Of a DNA stretch of 64,000 nt, positions 1 to 10,142 are shown piece after piece (position 1 is the first letter of the stretch; each line of letters opens with the position of its first letter). The stretch covers positions 1 to 64,000 of the forward strand of contig NZ_JAAIKB010000018.1 in NCBI RefSeq assembly GCF_011040385.1. Direction: 5' to 3'. The stretch is from Falsiroseomonas algicola (GTDB taxonomy: Bacteria > Pseudomonadota > Alphaproteobacteria > Acetobacterales > Acetobacteraceae). The position numbers were made by a program, and so were the translations under genes. Below the pieces are notes generated by a model, which was given only the letters and a program-made list of their open reading frames with translations, ran no database searches and was not told where the DNA came from.

Positions 1-106
1 CCTGCGCGGCACCGCCGCGCAGCGCGGCCCGCAACGGGCGATGTCCCTTGAGCCACCGGACGAGGCGGAGAGAAGCGGCCTGCACGGCACCGCCCCGCAG
101 GGCGGT
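1..106. repeat. Array of short perfect hairpins
   Basis: No gene is supported in this stretch. It holds three perfect GC hairpins in a row: arms 2-10 and 14-22 with loop ACC, arms 27-31 and 35-39 with loop CAA, and arms 89-95 and 100-106. The rest up to the tRNA promoter is GC-rich sequence with open frames in several phases but no recognisable protein. It may be the 3' flank of a gene lying outside the window. Confidence 0.4.
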
Positions 107-291
107 CAGCGACCAGCGCCGCTGCCAGGGGCGCCGCGGACCCCCACCGCAGCCCTCCCCCGCAAGTGCGGAGGAGGGGGGGAGCGGCAGCCGCAATTTT
201 TCCGTCACGACCGAATCCGTGCGCCACAAGCAACCTCGCAAACCGTCCACATCGAAGTGCCGGCGGCGTGCATTTCGCGGCGGGGGTGCGC

Positions 292-320
292 TTGACACCC
301 CCCCTCCGCCCCCGTATTCC
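292..320 (+). promoter_or_regulatory. Sigma-70 type promoter of tRNA-Asp
   Basis: A perfect -35 hexamer TTGACA lies at 292-297. A 17-base spacer separates it from TATTCC at 315-320, which serves as a degenerate -10 box. Transcription would start near 327, about 11 bases before the mature tRNA. That position coincides with the start of the inverted repeat that brackets the tRNA. Confidence 0.6.
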
Positions 321-337
321 CCGCCCACCAGTCGCGT

Positions 338-414
<77 letters not shown>

Positions 415-597
415 CGCGACTGGTTTTCCCAACATTCCGAATGAGTTGGCGCCCTGACCTCTGGGATAACCGGACGTTGTGGCGCCTGTTTCCGTTTTGC
501 GAACCAGTGCATGTCAAGACTGCCATGATGCGCTGCACCCTATGGCGGAGCGCGTCGGGCGGGTCTAATCTGCCCCTGCTGCGATGCGGCATGGGAC

Positions 598-679
598 GGG
601 GGCCTGCGGGGATACGCGGGAAGCCCCCCCATCTCGCACATGCAGAAAACCCCGGTGCCTCAATGCCGGGGGTTGAGGC
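598..679 (+). promoter_or_regulatory. Structured leader of the nuo operon
   Basis: The 285 bases between the tRNA and nuoA hold no gene but end in a folded leader. A GGGGGC/GCCCCC hairpin spans 598-628. Two further hairpins compete: arms 648-655 with 666-674, and arms 657-663 (GCCTCAA) with 673-679 (TTGAGGC). They share bases 673-674, and their arms interleave. The nuoA ribosome-binding site AAAGGG (685-690) and the ATG at 700 follow at once. This could be an attenuator-like switch, but no known riboswitch class is recognised. Confidence 0.35.
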
Positions 680-699
680 AAGGCAAAGGGTGCCGTGGC

Positions 700-1068
700 A
701 TGACCCAGCCCATGTTGGCTGAATACTTCCCGATCCTCGTGTTCCTGGGGATCGCGGCCGCCATCGCCTGCGCGATGGTGGGCGGGGCGCTGCTGGCCGC
801 GCACCAGAAGCCGGACCCGGAAAAGCTCTCGGCCTATGAATGCGGCTTCGAGCCCTTCGACGATACGCGCCGGCGCTTCGACGTGCGGTTCTACCTGGTC
901 GCCATCCTGTTCATCATCTTCGACCTGGAAGTGGCCTTCCTGTTTCCCTGGGCCGTCACGCTGAACGAGATCGGCTGGTTCGGCTTCCTCTCGATGATGG
1001 GCTTCCTCGGCGTGCTGACGGTCGGCTTCCTCTATGAGTGGCGCAAGGGCGCGCTCGATTGGGAATGA
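700..1068 (+). CDS. nuoA: NADH-quinone oxidoreductase subunit A
   Basis: This is a small membrane-arm subunit of respiratory complex I, which couples NADH oxidation to proton export across the inner membrane. The 122-residue length and three membrane segments are typical. The conserved loop reads [20 protein letters not shown] and is followed by [20 protein letters not shown], both hallmarks of NuoA. The ATG at 700 is preferred to an upstream ATG at 640 because the family starts close to the first helix and AAAGGG lies about ten bases before it. It is the first gene of an uninterrupted A-to-N operon. Confidence 0.96.
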   Translation: MTQPMLAEYFPILVFLGIAAAIACAMVGGALLAAHQKPDPEKLSAYECGFEPFDDTRRRFDVRFYLVAILFIIFDLEVAFLFPWAVTLNEIGWFGFLSMMGFLGVLTVGFLYEWRKGALDWE

Positions 1069-1123
1069 TGGCGCGGCTTCGCACCAATTTCAGGGGGCGC
1101 CGGCGGGGCGCCCGGAGATCGGC

Positions 1124-1684
1124 ATGAGCGGTTCGAACACACAGGACATCGCCTGGAACCGGGAGGCTCTGCCCCCCGGCCCCGCGCAGGACGCGGTCGT
1201 AAAGGGCATCACCGGTGAGATCGAGGAGAAGGGCTTCGTCATCGCCAACCTCGACAAGGTGGTGAACTGGGCCCGCACCGGCAGCCTCTGGCCGATGACC
1301 TTCGGCCTGGCCTGCTGCGCGGTGCCGATGATCCACGCGTATATGGCGCGCTACGACCTCGACCGCTTCGGCATCATCCCGCGCGGGTCGCCGCGGCAGT
1401 CGGATGTGATGATCGTGGCGGGCACGCTGACCAACAAGATGGCTCCCGCGCTGCGCAAGGTCTACGACCAGATGAGCGAGCCGCGCTGGGTGATCAGCAT
1501 GGGCAGCTGCGCGAATGGCGGCGGCTACTACCACTACAGCTACGCGGTGGTGCGCGGCTGCGATCGCGTGGTGCCCGTCGATGTCTATGTGCCGGGCTGC
1601 CCGCCGACGGCGGAGGCGCTGGTCTACGGCATCCTTCAGCTGCAGAAGAAGATCCGCCGGACGGGGACCATCCTCCGTGGCTGA
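1124..1684 (+). CDS. nuoB: NADH-quinone oxidoreductase subunit B
   Basis: This peripheral-arm subunit of complex I holds iron-sulfur cluster N2, the last electron carrier before quinone. The protein has 186 residues. The N2 ligands are visible in GLACCAVPM (adjacent cysteines), in [10 protein letters not shown] and in [11 protein letters not shown]. The start at 1124 is chosen because GGAGAT lies just upstream; a longer reading from 1034 would overlap nuoA and adds an unconserved tail. Its stop overlaps a possible GTG start of nuoC. Confidence 0.96.
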   Translation: MSGSNTQDIAWNREALPPGPAQDAVVKGITGEIEEKGFVIANLDKVVNWARTGSLWPMTFGLACCAVPMIHAYMARYDLDRFGIIPRGSPRQSDVMIVAGTLTNKMAPALRKVYDQMSEPRWVISMGSCANGGGYYHYSYAVVRGCDRVVPVDVYVPGCPPTAEALVYGILQLQKKIRRTGTILRG

Positions 1685-1694
1685 GGCGAGCGCG

Positions 1695-2324
1695 ATGCAC
1701 GAACTCGGTGCGACCATCGCGGCGGCGGCCGGCCCCGCCGTGCAGGAAGTCTTCGTGGAGCGCGGGCAGGAGCTGGTGCTGCGCGCGACGCGGGAGATGA
1801 TCGTGCCGCTGATGGCGATGCTGCGGGACGATCCGCGCTTCGCCTTCGAGCAGGTGATGGACATCTGCGGCGTGGACTATCCCGAGCGCGCGGAGCGCTT
1901 CGAGGTGGTGTACAACCTGCTGAGCCTGGCGCTGAACCAGCGCGTGCGCGTCATTGTCTCGACCGACGAGGCGACGCCGGTGCCGAGCGTGGCGGGCGTC
2001 TGGCCGGCCGCGACCTGGTATGAGCGCGAATGCTGGGACATGTACGGCGTCGTCTTCGCGGGGCTCACGGATCTGCGCCGGCTGCTGACCGACTACGGCT
2101 TCGAGGGCCATCCGCTGCGCAAGGACTTCCCGCTGACTGGCCATGTCGAGGTCCGGTACGACGAGGAGCGCAAGCAGGTGGTCTATGAGCCCGTCGCGCT
2201 GACGCAGGATTTCCGCAACTTCGATTTCCTCTCGCCCTGGGAAGGCATGACGACGCTGCCCGGCGACGAGAAGGTGCATCTGATCCGCGGGGAACGCGGG
2301 CAGATCGAAGGGCCAAAAGCATGA
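1695..2324 (+). CDS. nuoC: NADH-quinone oxidoreductase subunit C
   Basis: This is the 30 kDa subunit of the complex I peripheral arm, which helps form the quinone-binding module with NuoB and NuoD. It has 209 residues and is a separate gene, not fused to nuoD. The family signature is seen in [15 protein letters not shown] and then [20 protein letters not shown]. The ATG at 1695 is taken as start; a GTG at 1677 inside the end of nuoB would add six residues and cannot be excluded. The stop overlaps the nuoD start as ATGA. Confidence 0.95.
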   Translation: MHELGATIAAAAGPAVQEVFVERGQELVLRATREMIVPLMAMLRDDPRFAFEQVMDICGVDYPERAERFEVVYNLLSLALNQRVRVIVSTDEATPVPSVAGVWPAATWYERECWDMYGVVFAGLTDLRRLLTDYGFEGHPLRKDFPLTGHVEVRYDEERKQVVYEPVALTQDFRNFDFLSPWEGMTTLPGDEKVHLIRGERGQIEGPKA

Positions 2325-3568
2325 GCACCGAGCTTGTGAGCGGCCTGCCGCTGCCCGGTGGCTCCGAGGATTCGGGCCACCACCAGAAGCTGTTCGACGC
2401 CGATACCCACACCATCAATTTCGGCCCGCAGCACCCGGCCGCGCATGGCGTGCTGCGCCTCATCCTGGAGATGAAGGGCGAGGTGGTGGAGCGTGCCGAT
2501 CCGCATATCGGCCTGCTGCATCGCGGCACCGAGAAGCTGATGGAGTACAAGACGTATCTCCAGGCGATGCCCTACATGGATCGCCTCGACTACGTCTCGC
2601 CCATGTGCATGGAGCACAGCTGGGTGCTGGCGGTGGAGAAGCTGCTCGGCATCGAGAACGAGGTGCCGGAGCGCGCGCGCTGGATCCGCACCATGTTCGC
2701 GGAACTGACGCGCATCCTGAACCACCTGCTGAACGTCACGACCTATGCGCTCGACGTTGGCGCCATCACGCCCTCGCTCTGGGGCTTCGAGCAGCGCGAG
2801 CATCTGCTGGAGTTCTATGAGGCGACGGGCGGCAGCCACTACCACGTGAACTACTTCCGCGCCGGCGGCGTGGCGAAGGACCTGCCCGCGGGGCTGGAGG
2901 ATCGCATCGGCAAGTGGTGCGACCAGTTCCCGGCCTTCCTCGATGACCTCGAGGGCCTGCTGACGAACAACCGAATCTTCAAGCAGCGCACCGTCGATAT
3001 CGGCGTGATGACGGCGGAACAGGCCATGGCCTGGGGCTTCAGCGGCCCCTGCCTGCGCGCCTCCGGCTGCGCCTGGGACCTGCGCAAGTCGCAGCCCTAT
3101 GAGAAGTACGGCGAACTCGATTTCGAGATTCCCGTGGGCGTGCATGGCGACTGCTACGACCGCTACCTCGTGCGCATGCAGGAGATGCGGCAGTCCCTGT
3201 CGATGGTGAAGCAGTGCCTGGCGAAGATCCGGCCGGGCGCCGTGAAGATCGCGGACAACAAGATCACGCCGCCGACGCGCGGCGCGATGAAGCGGTCGAT
3301 GGAAAGCCTCATCCACCACTTCAAGCTCTACACCGAGGGCTATCACGTGCCCGCCGGCGCGACCTACACGGTGACGGAAGCGCCGAAGGGCGAGTTCGGC
3401 GTCTACATGATCGCCGATGGCACCAACCGGCCCTATCGCGTGAAGATCCGCGCGCCGGGCTATGCGCATCTCCAGGCCATGGAGGCGCTTTCCAAGGGGC
3501 ACATGCTGGCCGACGCCGTCGCCATCATCGGCAGCCTCGACATCGTCTTCGGGGAGATCGACCGGTGA
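2321..3568 (+). CDS. nuoD: NADH-quinone oxidoreductase subunit D
   Basis: This is the 49 kDa subunit that lines the quinone-reduction site of complex I and descends from the large subunit of NiFe hydrogenases. The 415-residue length is normal for alphaproteobacteria. Conserved stretches include [15 protein letters not shown] near residue 30, then [18 protein letters not shown] and [15 protein letters not shown]. The ATG overlaps the nuoC stop by four bases, implying translational coupling. Its TGA overlaps the GTG of nuoE. Confidence 0.97.
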   Translation: MSTELVSGLPLPGGSEDSGHHQKLFDADTHTINFGPQHPAAHGVLRLILEMKGEVVERADPHIGLLHRGTEKLMEYKTYLQAMPYMDRLDYVSPMCMEHSWVLAVEKLLGIENEVPERARWIRTMFAELTRILNHLLNVTTYALDVGAITPSLWGFEQREHLLEFYEATGGSHYHVNYFRAGGVAKDLPAGLEDRIGKWCDQFPAFLDDLEGLLTNNRIFKQRTVDIGVMTAEQAMAWGFSGPCLRASGCAWDLRKSQPYEKYGELDFEIPVGVHGDCYDRYLVRMQEMRQSLSMVKQCLAKIRPGAVKIADNKITPPTRGAMKRSMESLIHHFKLYTEGYHVPAGATYTVTEAPKGEFGVYMIADGTNRPYRVKIRAPGYAHLQAMEALSKGHMLADAVAIIGSLDIVFGEIDR

Positions 3569-4173
3569 GCGTCGAACAGCCCACGCACTTCGCCTTCGAC
3601 GCGGAAAGCGAAGCGCAGATCAGCAAGGTGCTGGCGCGCTATCCGGAAGCGAAGAAGGCCTCGGCCGCCATCCCGCTGCTCTATGTCGTGCAGCGCCAGA
3701 TGGGGCGCACCACGGGCAGTGCCTGGGTGCCGAATGTCGCGATGGACGAGATCGCAAAGCGCCTCGGCGTCGCGCCGATCCGCGTCTATGAAGTCGCGAC
3801 CTTCTACTTCATGTTCAACATGAAGCCGATCGGGAAGCATCACCTGCAGCTCTGCGGCACCACGCCCTGCATGCTGCGCGGCAGCGACGACGTGATGCGC
3901 GCCTGCCATGACGCGGCGCATGTGAAGGTCGGCCAGACCAGCAGCGACGGGCTGTTCACGCTGACCGAGGTCGAGTGCCTCGGCGCCTGCGTGAACGCGC
4001 CGGTGCTGCAGGTGGATGACGACTACTACGAGGACCTGGACTACGACCGCACCGTCGCGCTCATCGAGGCGCTGAAGCGGGGCGAGCGGCCGAAGCCGGG
4101 CAGCACGATCGGTAGGCAGACCAGCGCGCCGGAAGGCGGACCGCTGACGCTGCTGGACGTGGCGGGGGAATAG
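3565..4173 (+). CDS. nuoE: NADH-quinone oxidoreductase subunit E
   Basis: This 24 kDa subunit of the NADH-dehydrogenase module carries 2Fe-2S cluster N1a. It has 202 residues. It is thioredoxin-like, with cluster ligands visible as CGTTPC and then [11 protein letters not shown]. The GTG start at 3565 overlaps the nuoD stop. The upstream part of the same open frame is only a shadow of nuoD. Confidence 0.95.
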   Translation: MSVEQPTHFAFDAESEAQISKVLARYPEAKKASAAIPLLYVVQRQMGRTTGSAWVPNVAMDEIAKRLGVAPIRVYEVATFYFMFNMKPIGKHHLQLCGTTPCMLRGSDDVMRACHDAAHVKVGQTSSDGLFTLTEVECLGACVNAPVLQVDDDYYEDLDYDRTVALIEALKRGERPKPGSTIGRQTSAPEGGPLTLLDVAGE

Positions 4174-4177
4174 GGCC

Positions 4178-5485
4178 ATGGCGCTCGCCGACAAGGACCG
4201 GATCTTCACCAACCTCTACGGCATGCAGGATTGGCGCCTGGCCGCCGCGCAGCGTCGCGGCAACTGGGACGGCACCAAGGGCATCCTGGAGAAGGGCCGC
4301 GACTGGATCATCGAGGAGATGAAGTCCTCGGGCCTCCGCGGCCGCGGCGGCGCGGGCTTCCCGACCGGCATGAAGTGGTCCTTCATGCCGAAGCAGGCGA
4401 GCGAGCGACCGCACTACCTGGTCGTCAATGCCGACGAATCCGAGCCCGGCACCTGCAAGGACCGCGACATCATCCGCCACGACCCGCAGACGCTGATCGA
4501 GGGCTGCCTGATCGCCGGCTTCGCCATGGGCGCGCATGCCGGCTACATCTACATCCGCGGCGAATACTACAACGAGAGCGTCGTGCTCGAGGCCGCGATC
4601 CAGGAAGCCTATGATGCGGGGCTGATCGGCAAGAACGCCTGCGGCAGCGGCTGGGACTTCGACCTCTACGTCCATCGCGGCGCGGGTGCGTATATCTGCG
4701 GCGAAGAGACGGCGCTGATCGAGAGCCTGGAAGGCAAGAAGGGGATGCCGCGGCTGAAGCCGCCTTTCCCCGCCGCCGTGGGTCTCTATGGCTGCCCGAC
4801 CACGGTGAACAACGTCGAGACCATCGCGGTGGTGCCGACGATCCTGCGGCGCGGCGCCGCCTGGTTCGCGGGCTTCGGCCGGCCGAAGAACAGCGGCACC
4901 AAGGTCTTCTGCATCCAGGGCCATGTGAACAAGCCCTGCAATGTGGAGGAGGAGATGAGCATCCCGATGCGGGAGCTCATCGAGCGCCATGCTGGCGGCG
5001 TGCGCGGGGGCTGGGACAACCTGCTCTGCGTCATTCCCGGCGGGTCCTCCACGCCGCTGCTGCCGAAGCACATCTGCGACGACGTGCTGATGGATTTCGA
5101 TGCGCTGCGCGAGCACAAGTCGGGCCTCGGCACTGCGGGCGTGATCGTGATGGACAAGTCCACCGACATCGTCCGCGCCATCGCGCGCCTGTCCCGCTTC
5201 TACAAGCATGAGAGCTGCGGCCAGTGCACGCCCTGCCGCGAAGGCATGGGCTGGGTCAGCCGCATGATGGACCGCATGGTCGAAGGCCGCGCGGATGTGG
5301 AAGAGATCGACGTGCTGGAGGAAGTGACCCGGCGCATCGAGGGCCACACCATCTGCGCGCTGGCCGATGGCGGCGTCTGGCCCGTGCAGGGCCTCATCCG
5401 GCATTTCCGCCCGGTCATGGAAGCGCGCATCGCCGAGTACAAGGCGAAGCATGCGCGCCCCTCCATGCCGATGGCGGCGGAGTAA
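4178..5485 (+). CDS. nuoF: NADH-quinone oxidoreductase subunit F
   Basis: This 51 kDa subunit binds NADH and FMN and holds 4Fe-4S cluster N3; it is where electrons enter complex I. The protein has 435 residues. The glycine-rich [16 protein letters not shown] loop near residue 55 is part of the nucleotide/FMN site. The N3 ligands lie in [15 protein letters not shown], with the fourth cysteine in HTICALAD. It starts four bases after nuoE, and nuoG begins six bases after its stop. Confidence 0.97.
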   Translation: MALADKDRIFTNLYGMQDWRLAAAQRRGNWDGTKGILEKGRDWIIEEMKSSGLRGRGGAGFPTGMKWSFMPKQASERPHYLVVNADESEPGTCKDRDIIRHDPQTLIEGCLIAGFAMGAHAGYIYIRGEYYNESVVLEAAIQEAYDAGLIGKNACGSGWDFDLYVHRGAGAYICGEETALIESLEGKKGMPRLKPPFPAAVGLYGCPTTVNNVETIAVVPTILRRGAAWFAGFGRPKNSGTKVFCIQGHVNKPCNVEEEMSIPMRELIERHAGGVRGGWDNLLCVIPGGSSTPLLPKHICDDVLMDFDALREHKSGLGTAGVIVMDKSTDIVRAIARLSRFYKHESCGQCTPCREGMGWVSRMMDRMVEGRADVEEIDVLEEVTRRIEGHTICALADGGVWPVQGLIRHFRPVMEARIAEYKAKHARPSMPMAAE

Positions 5486-5491
5486 GCGACG

Positions 5492-7546
5492 ATGGCGAAG
5501 GTCACGGTCGACGGGATCGAGGTCGAGGTCCCGAACGGCGCCACGGTGCTTCAAGCGTGTGAGGCCGCGGGGAAGGAGATCCCGCGCTTCTGCTACCATG
5601 AGCGGCTGAGCGTCGCGGGCAATTGCCGCATGTGCCTGGTCGAGGTGGAAAAGGCGCCGAAGCCCGTCGCTTCCTGCGCCTATCCCGTGGCCGATGGCAT
5701 GGTGGTGAAGACGGACAGCCCCGTCGTGCGGAACGCGCGCCGCGGCGTCATGGAATTCCTGCTGATCAACCACCCGCTGGACTGCCCGATCTGCGACCAG
5801 GGCGGCGAATGCGACCTGCAGGACCAGTCCGTCTCCTACGGCATGGACAAGTCCCGCTACCGCGAGGCCAAGCGGTCGGTGAAGGACAAGAACATCGGGC
5901 CGCTGATCAAGACGATCATGACCCGCTGCATCCAGTGCACGCGCTGCGTCCGCTTCTCCGCGGAAGTGGCCGGCACGTCGGAGATGGGCGGCACGAACCG
6001 GGGCGAGAACCTCGAGATCGGCACCTATGTCGAGAAGGCGCTGACCAGCGAACTCTCCGGCAACCTGATCGACATCTGCCCGGTCGGCGCGCTGACCAGC
6101 CGGCCCTACGCCTTCGTCTCCCGCCCCTGGGAGCTGCGGAAGACGGACGGCATCGACGTGCAGGACGCGACCGGCACCAATATCCGCATCGACAGCCGCG
6201 GCCCGGAAGTGCTGCGCATCCTGCCGCGCATCAATGAGGAGGTGAACGAGGAGTGGATGGCCGATCGTGGCCGCTTCTCCTTCGATGGCCTCAAGCGCAA
6301 GCGACTCGACCGGCCCTGGCTGCGCGTCGATGGCAAGCTGAAGCCGGTGAGCTGGCCGGAGGCGCTGGGCGCCGTGGCGGCGAAGCTGAAGGCGACGCCG
6401 CCTGATCGCATCGGCGCGGTGGCGGGCGACCTGGTGGATGCGGAGAGCGCCTTCGCGCTGAAGGCGCTGATGGCGGGGCTGGGCTCCGCGAATCTCGATT
6501 GCCGCCAGGATGGCGCGGCGATCGATGCGTCCCGCCCGGATTTCTACCGCTTCAACACGACGATCGCGGGGATCGAAGAGGCGGATGCGCTGCTGATCAT
6601 CGGCAGCAATCCGCGCACCGAGGCGCCCGTCATCAATGCGCGCATCCGCAAGCGCTGGTCGGCGGGGCGCTTCCCCATCGGCGTCGTCGGTCCGGCGGGC
6701 GTGGACCTGACCTATGGCTACGACCATGTGGGGGAGGGGCCGGCGACGCTCCGATCCATGCTGGCCGGCACGCATCGCTTCATGGCGGTGCTGCGGGACG
6801 CCAAGAAGCCGATGATCCTGGTCGGTCGCGGCGCGCTGGCGCGGCCGGATGGCGCGGCGGTGCTGGCGGCGGCCTGGGCCATCGCGCAGTCCTGCAACGC
6901 GCTGCGGGATGACTGGCACGGCTTCAACCTGCTGCATCTGTTCGGCGGCCAGGTCGCGCCGCTGGCGATGGGCTTCCTGCCCGGCCAGGGCGGCAAGGAT
7001 CTCGGTGCCATGCTGTCGGGCGGCGTCGATGCGCTGTGGCTGCTGGGCGCGGATGGGATCGACCCGGCCGCGATCGCGCCGGGCACCTTCGTGATCTACC
7101 AGGGCCACCACGGGGACCGCGCGGCCTCGCGCGCCGACGTGATCCTGCCGGGTGTCGCCTATACGGAGAAGGACGGCACCTACCTCAACACGGAAGGCCG
7201 CGCGCAGCGCAGCCGCATGGCGCTGCATGGGCCGGGCGAGGCGCGGGAGGATTGGCGCATCATCCGCGCCACCGCCCAGGGCCTCGGCGTCTCGATGGGC
7301 TTCGACGATCTCGGGCAGCTTCGCGCGGCGATGACGGCCGCGGTGCCGGCGCTGGCGGAGGGCTTCACGCGGGCCTTCTGCACGGACACGACCGGTCCCG
7401 CCGGCGATGCACAGGCGCTGGGCGATGCGCCCTTCGTCTCCGCGATCACGCAGTACCACCTGGCTGACGCCATCGCCCGCGCGTCGGACGTGATGGCCGA
7501 ATGCGCCCGCACCTACGGCCCGGCGCCGGCGCTCGCCGCGGAGTAA
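5492..7546 (+). CDS. nuoG: NADH-quinone oxidoreductase subunit G
   Basis: This 75 kDa electron-transfer subunit of complex I has 684 residues. An N-terminal ferredoxin-like 2Fe-2S domain is marked by RFCYHERLSVAGNCRMC. Next come the His-Cys-rich N5 region (LDCPICDQGGECDLQD) and the N4 ligands (CIQCTRCVRF). The C-terminal molybdopterin-oxidoreductase-like domain has lost its catalytic role in this family and remains as scaffold. The length fits the mitochondrial/alphaproteobacterial type, shorter than the E. coli protein. Confidence 0.96.
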   Translation: MAKVTVDGIEVEVPNGATVLQACEAAGKEIPRFCYHERLSVAGNCRMCLVEVEKAPKPVASCAYPVADGMVVKTDSPVVRNARRGVMEFLLINHPLDCPICDQGGECDLQDQSVSYGMDKSRYREAKRSVKDKNIGPLIKTIMTRCIQCTRCVRFSAEVAGTSEMGGTNRGENLEIGTYVEKALTSELSGNLIDICPVGALTSRPYAFVSRPWELRKTDGIDVQDATGTNIRIDSRGPEVLRILPRINEEVNEEWMADRGRFSFDGLKRKRLDRPWLRVDGKLKPVSWPEALGAVAAKLKATPPDRIGAVAGDLVDAESAFALKALMAGLGSANLDCRQDGAAIDASRPDFYRFNTTIAGIEEADALLIIGSNPRTEAPVINARIRKRWSAGRFPIGVVGPAGVDLTYGYDHVGEGPATLRSMLAGTHRFMAVLRDAKKPMILVGRGALARPDGAAVLAAAWAIAQSCNALRDDWHGFNLLHLFGGQVAPLAMGFLPGQGGKDLGAMLSGGVDALWLLGADGIDPAAIAPGTFVIYQGHHGDRAASRADVILPGVAYTEKDGTYLNTEGRAQRSRMALHGPGEAREDWRIIRATAQGLGVSMGFDDLGQLRAAMTAAVPALAEGFTRAFCTDTTGPAGDAQALGDAPFVSAITQYHLADAIARASDVMAECARTYGPAPALAAE

Positions 7547-7552
7547 GGAACG

Positions 7553-8569
7553 ATGGAAGCCTTCCTCGCCACCCCCGTCGGCATCCTGGCGCTGACCGTC
7601 GCGCAGGCGATGGCGCTGCTGGTGCCGCTGCTGATCGGCGTCGCCTATTTGACCTGGGCGGAGCGCAAGATCCTGGGCGCCATGCAGATGCGGAAGGGGC
7701 CGAACGTCGTCGGGCCCTTCGGCCTGCTGCAGCCCTTTGCCGACGCGCTGAAGATGCTGATGAAGGAGACCATCATTCCTTCCGGCGCGTCCCGCGCGCT
7801 GTTCCTGATGGCGCCGATGATCACCTTCATGCTGGCGATGCTGGCCTGGGCGGTGATCCCGGTGAATGATGGCTGGGCGATCGCCGATATCAATGTCGGC
7901 ATCCTCTACCTCTTCGCCATCTCGTCCCTCGGCGTCTACGGCATCATCATCGCGGGCTGGGCGTCGAACTCGAAGTACGCCTTCCTCGGCGCGCTGCGAT
8001 CGGCGGCGCAGATGGTGTCCTACGAAGTCTCCATGGGCTTCGTGATCGTGACCGTGCTGCTCTGCGTCGGTTCGCTGAACCTGACGGAGATCGTGCGGGC
8101 GCAGTCCACGGTGTGGTTCATCATCCCGCTCTTCCCGATGTTCGTGATCATGTTCATCTCCGCGCTGGCGGAGACGAACCGCGCGCCCTTCGACCTGCCG
8201 GAAGGCGAGTCCGAACTGGTGGCGGGCTTCTTCGTCGAATACAGCTCGATGAGCTTCGCGCTGTTCTTCCTTGGCGAATACGCGAACATGATCCTGATGA
8301 GCGCGCTCATCACCATCCTGTTCCTGGGTGGCTGGCTGCCGCCGATGGCGATGGAGCCCTTCACCTGGATCCCGGGTCCGGTGTGGTTCATCCTGAAGAT
8401 CTGCTTCTGCCTCTTCGTCTTCGTCTGGGTGCGCGCCACCTTCCCGCGCTACCGCTACGACCAGCTGATGCGCCTGGGCTGGAAGGTGTTCCTGCCGTTC
8501 AGCCTGGTGTGGCTCATCATCACCGCGGCCGCGCTGAAGATCTTCGGCTGGCTGCCGGCTGTCGGGTGA
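7553..8569 (+). CDS. nuoH: NADH-quinone oxidoreductase subunit H
   Basis: This membrane subunit connects the peripheral and membrane arms of complex I and forms part of the quinone chamber. It has 338 residues with about eight hydrophobic helices. Signatures include [19 protein letters not shown] near residue 35 and [20 protein letters not shown] near residue 205. The gene starts six bases after nuoG and is followed by nuoI after 11 bases with a GAGAGAGACC-type ribosome-binding region. Confidence 0.97.
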   Translation: MEAFLATPVGILALTVAQAMALLVPLLIGVAYLTWAERKILGAMQMRKGPNVVGPFGLLQPFADALKMLMKETIIPSGASRALFLMAPMITFMLAMLAWAVIPVNDGWAIADINVGILYLFAISSLGVYGIIIAGWASNSKYAFLGALRSAAQMVSYEVSMGFVIVTVLLCVGSLNLTEIVRAQSTVWFIIPLFPMFVIMFISALAETNRAPFDLPEGESELVAGFFVEYSSMSFALFFLGEYANMILMSALITILFLGGWLPPMAMEPFTWIPGPVWFILKICFCLFVFVWVRATFPRYRYDQLMRLGWKVFLPFSLVWLIITAAALKIFGWLPAVG

Positions 8570-8580
8570 GGAGAGAGACC

Positions 8581-9069
8581 ATGCCGATGCTCGACCGCGT
8601 TGCCCGCAGCCTGCTGCTGACCGAGATCGTCTCGGGCATGGCGCTGACGCTGGGGCAGTTCTTCAAGCCGAAGGCGACGATCAACTACCCGCATGAGCGG
8701 TCGCCGCTGAGCGCGCGCTTCAAGGGGGAGCACGCGCTGCGCCGCTACCCCAATGGCGAGGAACGCTGCATCGCCTGCAAGCTGTGCGAGGCCATCTGCC
8801 CCGCCCAGGCCATCACCATCGAGGCCGAACCGCGGGATGACGGCAGCCGCCGCACCACGCGCTACGACATCGACATGACCAAGTGCATCTATTGCGGCAT
8901 GTGCGAAGAAGCCTGCCCGGTGGATGCGATCGTCGAGGGGCCGAACCTCGAATTCGCGACGGAAACGCGCGAGGAGCTGCTCTACGACAAGGCCAAGCTG
9001 CTCGCGAACGGCGATCGCTGGGAAGCGATGCTGGCCGCGCGGCTCGAACTCGACGCGCCGTATCGCTGA
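8581..9069 (+). CDS. nuoI: NADH-quinone oxidoreductase subunit I
   Basis: This is the 8Fe ferredoxin-like subunit carrying clusters N6a and N6b, which pass electrons towards N2 in NuoB. The protein has 162 residues. Both motifs are present: [16 protein letters not shown] and [16 protein letters not shown]. The ATG at 8581 is selected because it follows GAGAGAGACC and gives the usual amphipathic N terminus before [13 protein letters not shown]. The longer open frame upstream is a shadow of nuoH. Confidence 0.97.
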   Translation: MPMLDRVARSLLLTEIVSGMALTLGQFFKPKATINYPHERSPLSARFKGEHALRRYPNGEERCIACKLCEAICPAQAITIEAEPRDDGSRRTTRYDIDMTKCIYCGMCEEACPVDAIVEGPNLEFATETREELLYDKAKLLANGDRWEAMLAARLELDAPYR

Positions 9070-9137
9070 GACGACCGCCCCGGTGACGGGGTGGATGGGG
9101 ACGAGATGATGAACGCTACCGATCCCGGAGGGGCGCG

Positions 9138-9827
9138 ATGATCGCCGCAGCCGCCTTCTACCTCTTCGCGGCCGTGCTGATCGCCAGCGCGGTCATGGTC
9201 GTGACCAGCCGCAATCCCGTGCACAGCGTGCTGTTCCTGATCCTGGCGTTCTTCAACGCGGCGGCGCTGTTCCTGCTGGCCGGGGCCGAGTTCCTGGCGA
9301 TGATCCTGGTCATCGTCTATGTCGGCGCGGTCGCGGTGCTGTTCCTCTTCGTCGTCATGATGCTGGACGTCGACTTCTCCGCGCTGCGGGAGGGCTTCCA
9401 GCGTTACGCGCCGGTCGGCGGCGCCGTCGGCCTGGTGCTCTTCGCCGAACTGGTCTTCGTCTTCGGCAGCTGGAGCTTCGCCGATGACGTGGGCGGGCTG
9501 CGCCTGAACCCGACGCCGGAGGGCGTGGACAATACCCGCGCCATCGGGCGCATCCTCTACACGGACCATGTCTGGCTGTTCCAGCTTTCGGGCCTGATCC
9601 TGCTGGTCGCGATGATCGGCGCCATCGTGCTGACGCTGCGCGGGCGCCCGGCCTCCAAGCGCCAGGACATCGGGGCCCAGGTGGCGCGGTCCGGCAGCGT
9701 GAACCTGCGCCAGGTTCGCCCCGGCGCGGGCCTCGGCGAGATCGGGATCGAGCGGCCGCCGGTGGAGGCGCCGAAGCCGGTGAAGCAGGTCGAGCATCAC
9801 GGCCACGATCATGGGGGGCACCACTGA
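9138..9827 (+). CDS. nuoJ: NADH-quinone oxidoreductase subunit J
   Basis: This membrane-arm subunit of complex I has 229 residues and five predicted helices. A strong ribosome-binding site (GGAGGGG) precedes the ATG. Conserved sequence includes [19 protein letters not shown] and [19 protein letters not shown]; the latter contains the pi-bulge helix region. The C-terminal tail of roughly 60 residues is not membrane-like and ends in the histidine-rich [11 protein letters not shown]. The stop codon overlaps the nuoK ATG. Confidence 0.95.
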   Translation: MIAAAAFYLFAAVLIASAVMVVTSRNPVHSVLFLILAFFNAAALFLLAGAEFLAMILVIVYVGAVAVLFLFVVMMLDVDFSALREGFQRYAPVGGAVGLVLFAELVFVFGSWSFADDVGGLRLNPTPEGVDNTRAIGRILYTDHVWLFQLSGLILLVAMIGAIVLTLRGRPASKRQDIGAQVARSGSVNLRQVRPGAGLGEIGIERPPVEAPKPVKQVEHHGHDHGGHH

Positions 9828-10138
9828 TGCTGGCCGTCGGCCTCGCGCACTACCTCACGGTGGGCGCCGTCCTCTTCGTGCTGGGCATTCTCGGCATCTT
9901 CCTGAACCGGAAGAACATCATCGTCATCCTGATGTCGGTGGAGCTGATCCTGCTCTCGGTGAACCTGAACCTGGTCGCCTTCTCGGCCCAGCTGGGCGAC
10001 CTGACCGGGCAGATCTTCGCCATGCTGATCCTGACCGTGGCGGCCGCGGAGGCCGCGATCGGCCTCGCGATCCTGGTCATCTACTTCCGCAACCGCGGTA
10101 CGATCGAGGTGGAAGACGTGTCCACCCTGAAGGGCTGA
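9827..10138 (+). CDS. nuoK: NADH-quinone oxidoreductase subunit K
   Basis: This small three-helix subunit of complex I is related to MrpC antiporter subunits and belongs to the proton path. The 103-residue length is standard. The conserved glutamates lie in [17 protein letters not shown] and in [18 protein letters not shown]. It overlaps nuoJ by one base, and nuoL starts four bases after it. Confidence 0.96.
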   Translation: MLAVGLAHYLTVGAVLFVLGILGIFLNRKNIIVILMSVELILLSVNLNLVAFSAQLGDLTGQIFAMLILTVAAAEAAIGLAILVIYFRNRGTIEVEDVSTLKG

Positions 10139-10142
10139 GCCG

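Noticed and set aside
4061-7459. A 1132-codon open frame on the minus strand
   Set aside because: It lies opposite nuoF and nuoG, whose products are recognised with all cofactor motifs. The antisense translation is arginine/alanine/histidine-rich, as expected for the shadow of a GC-rich gene.
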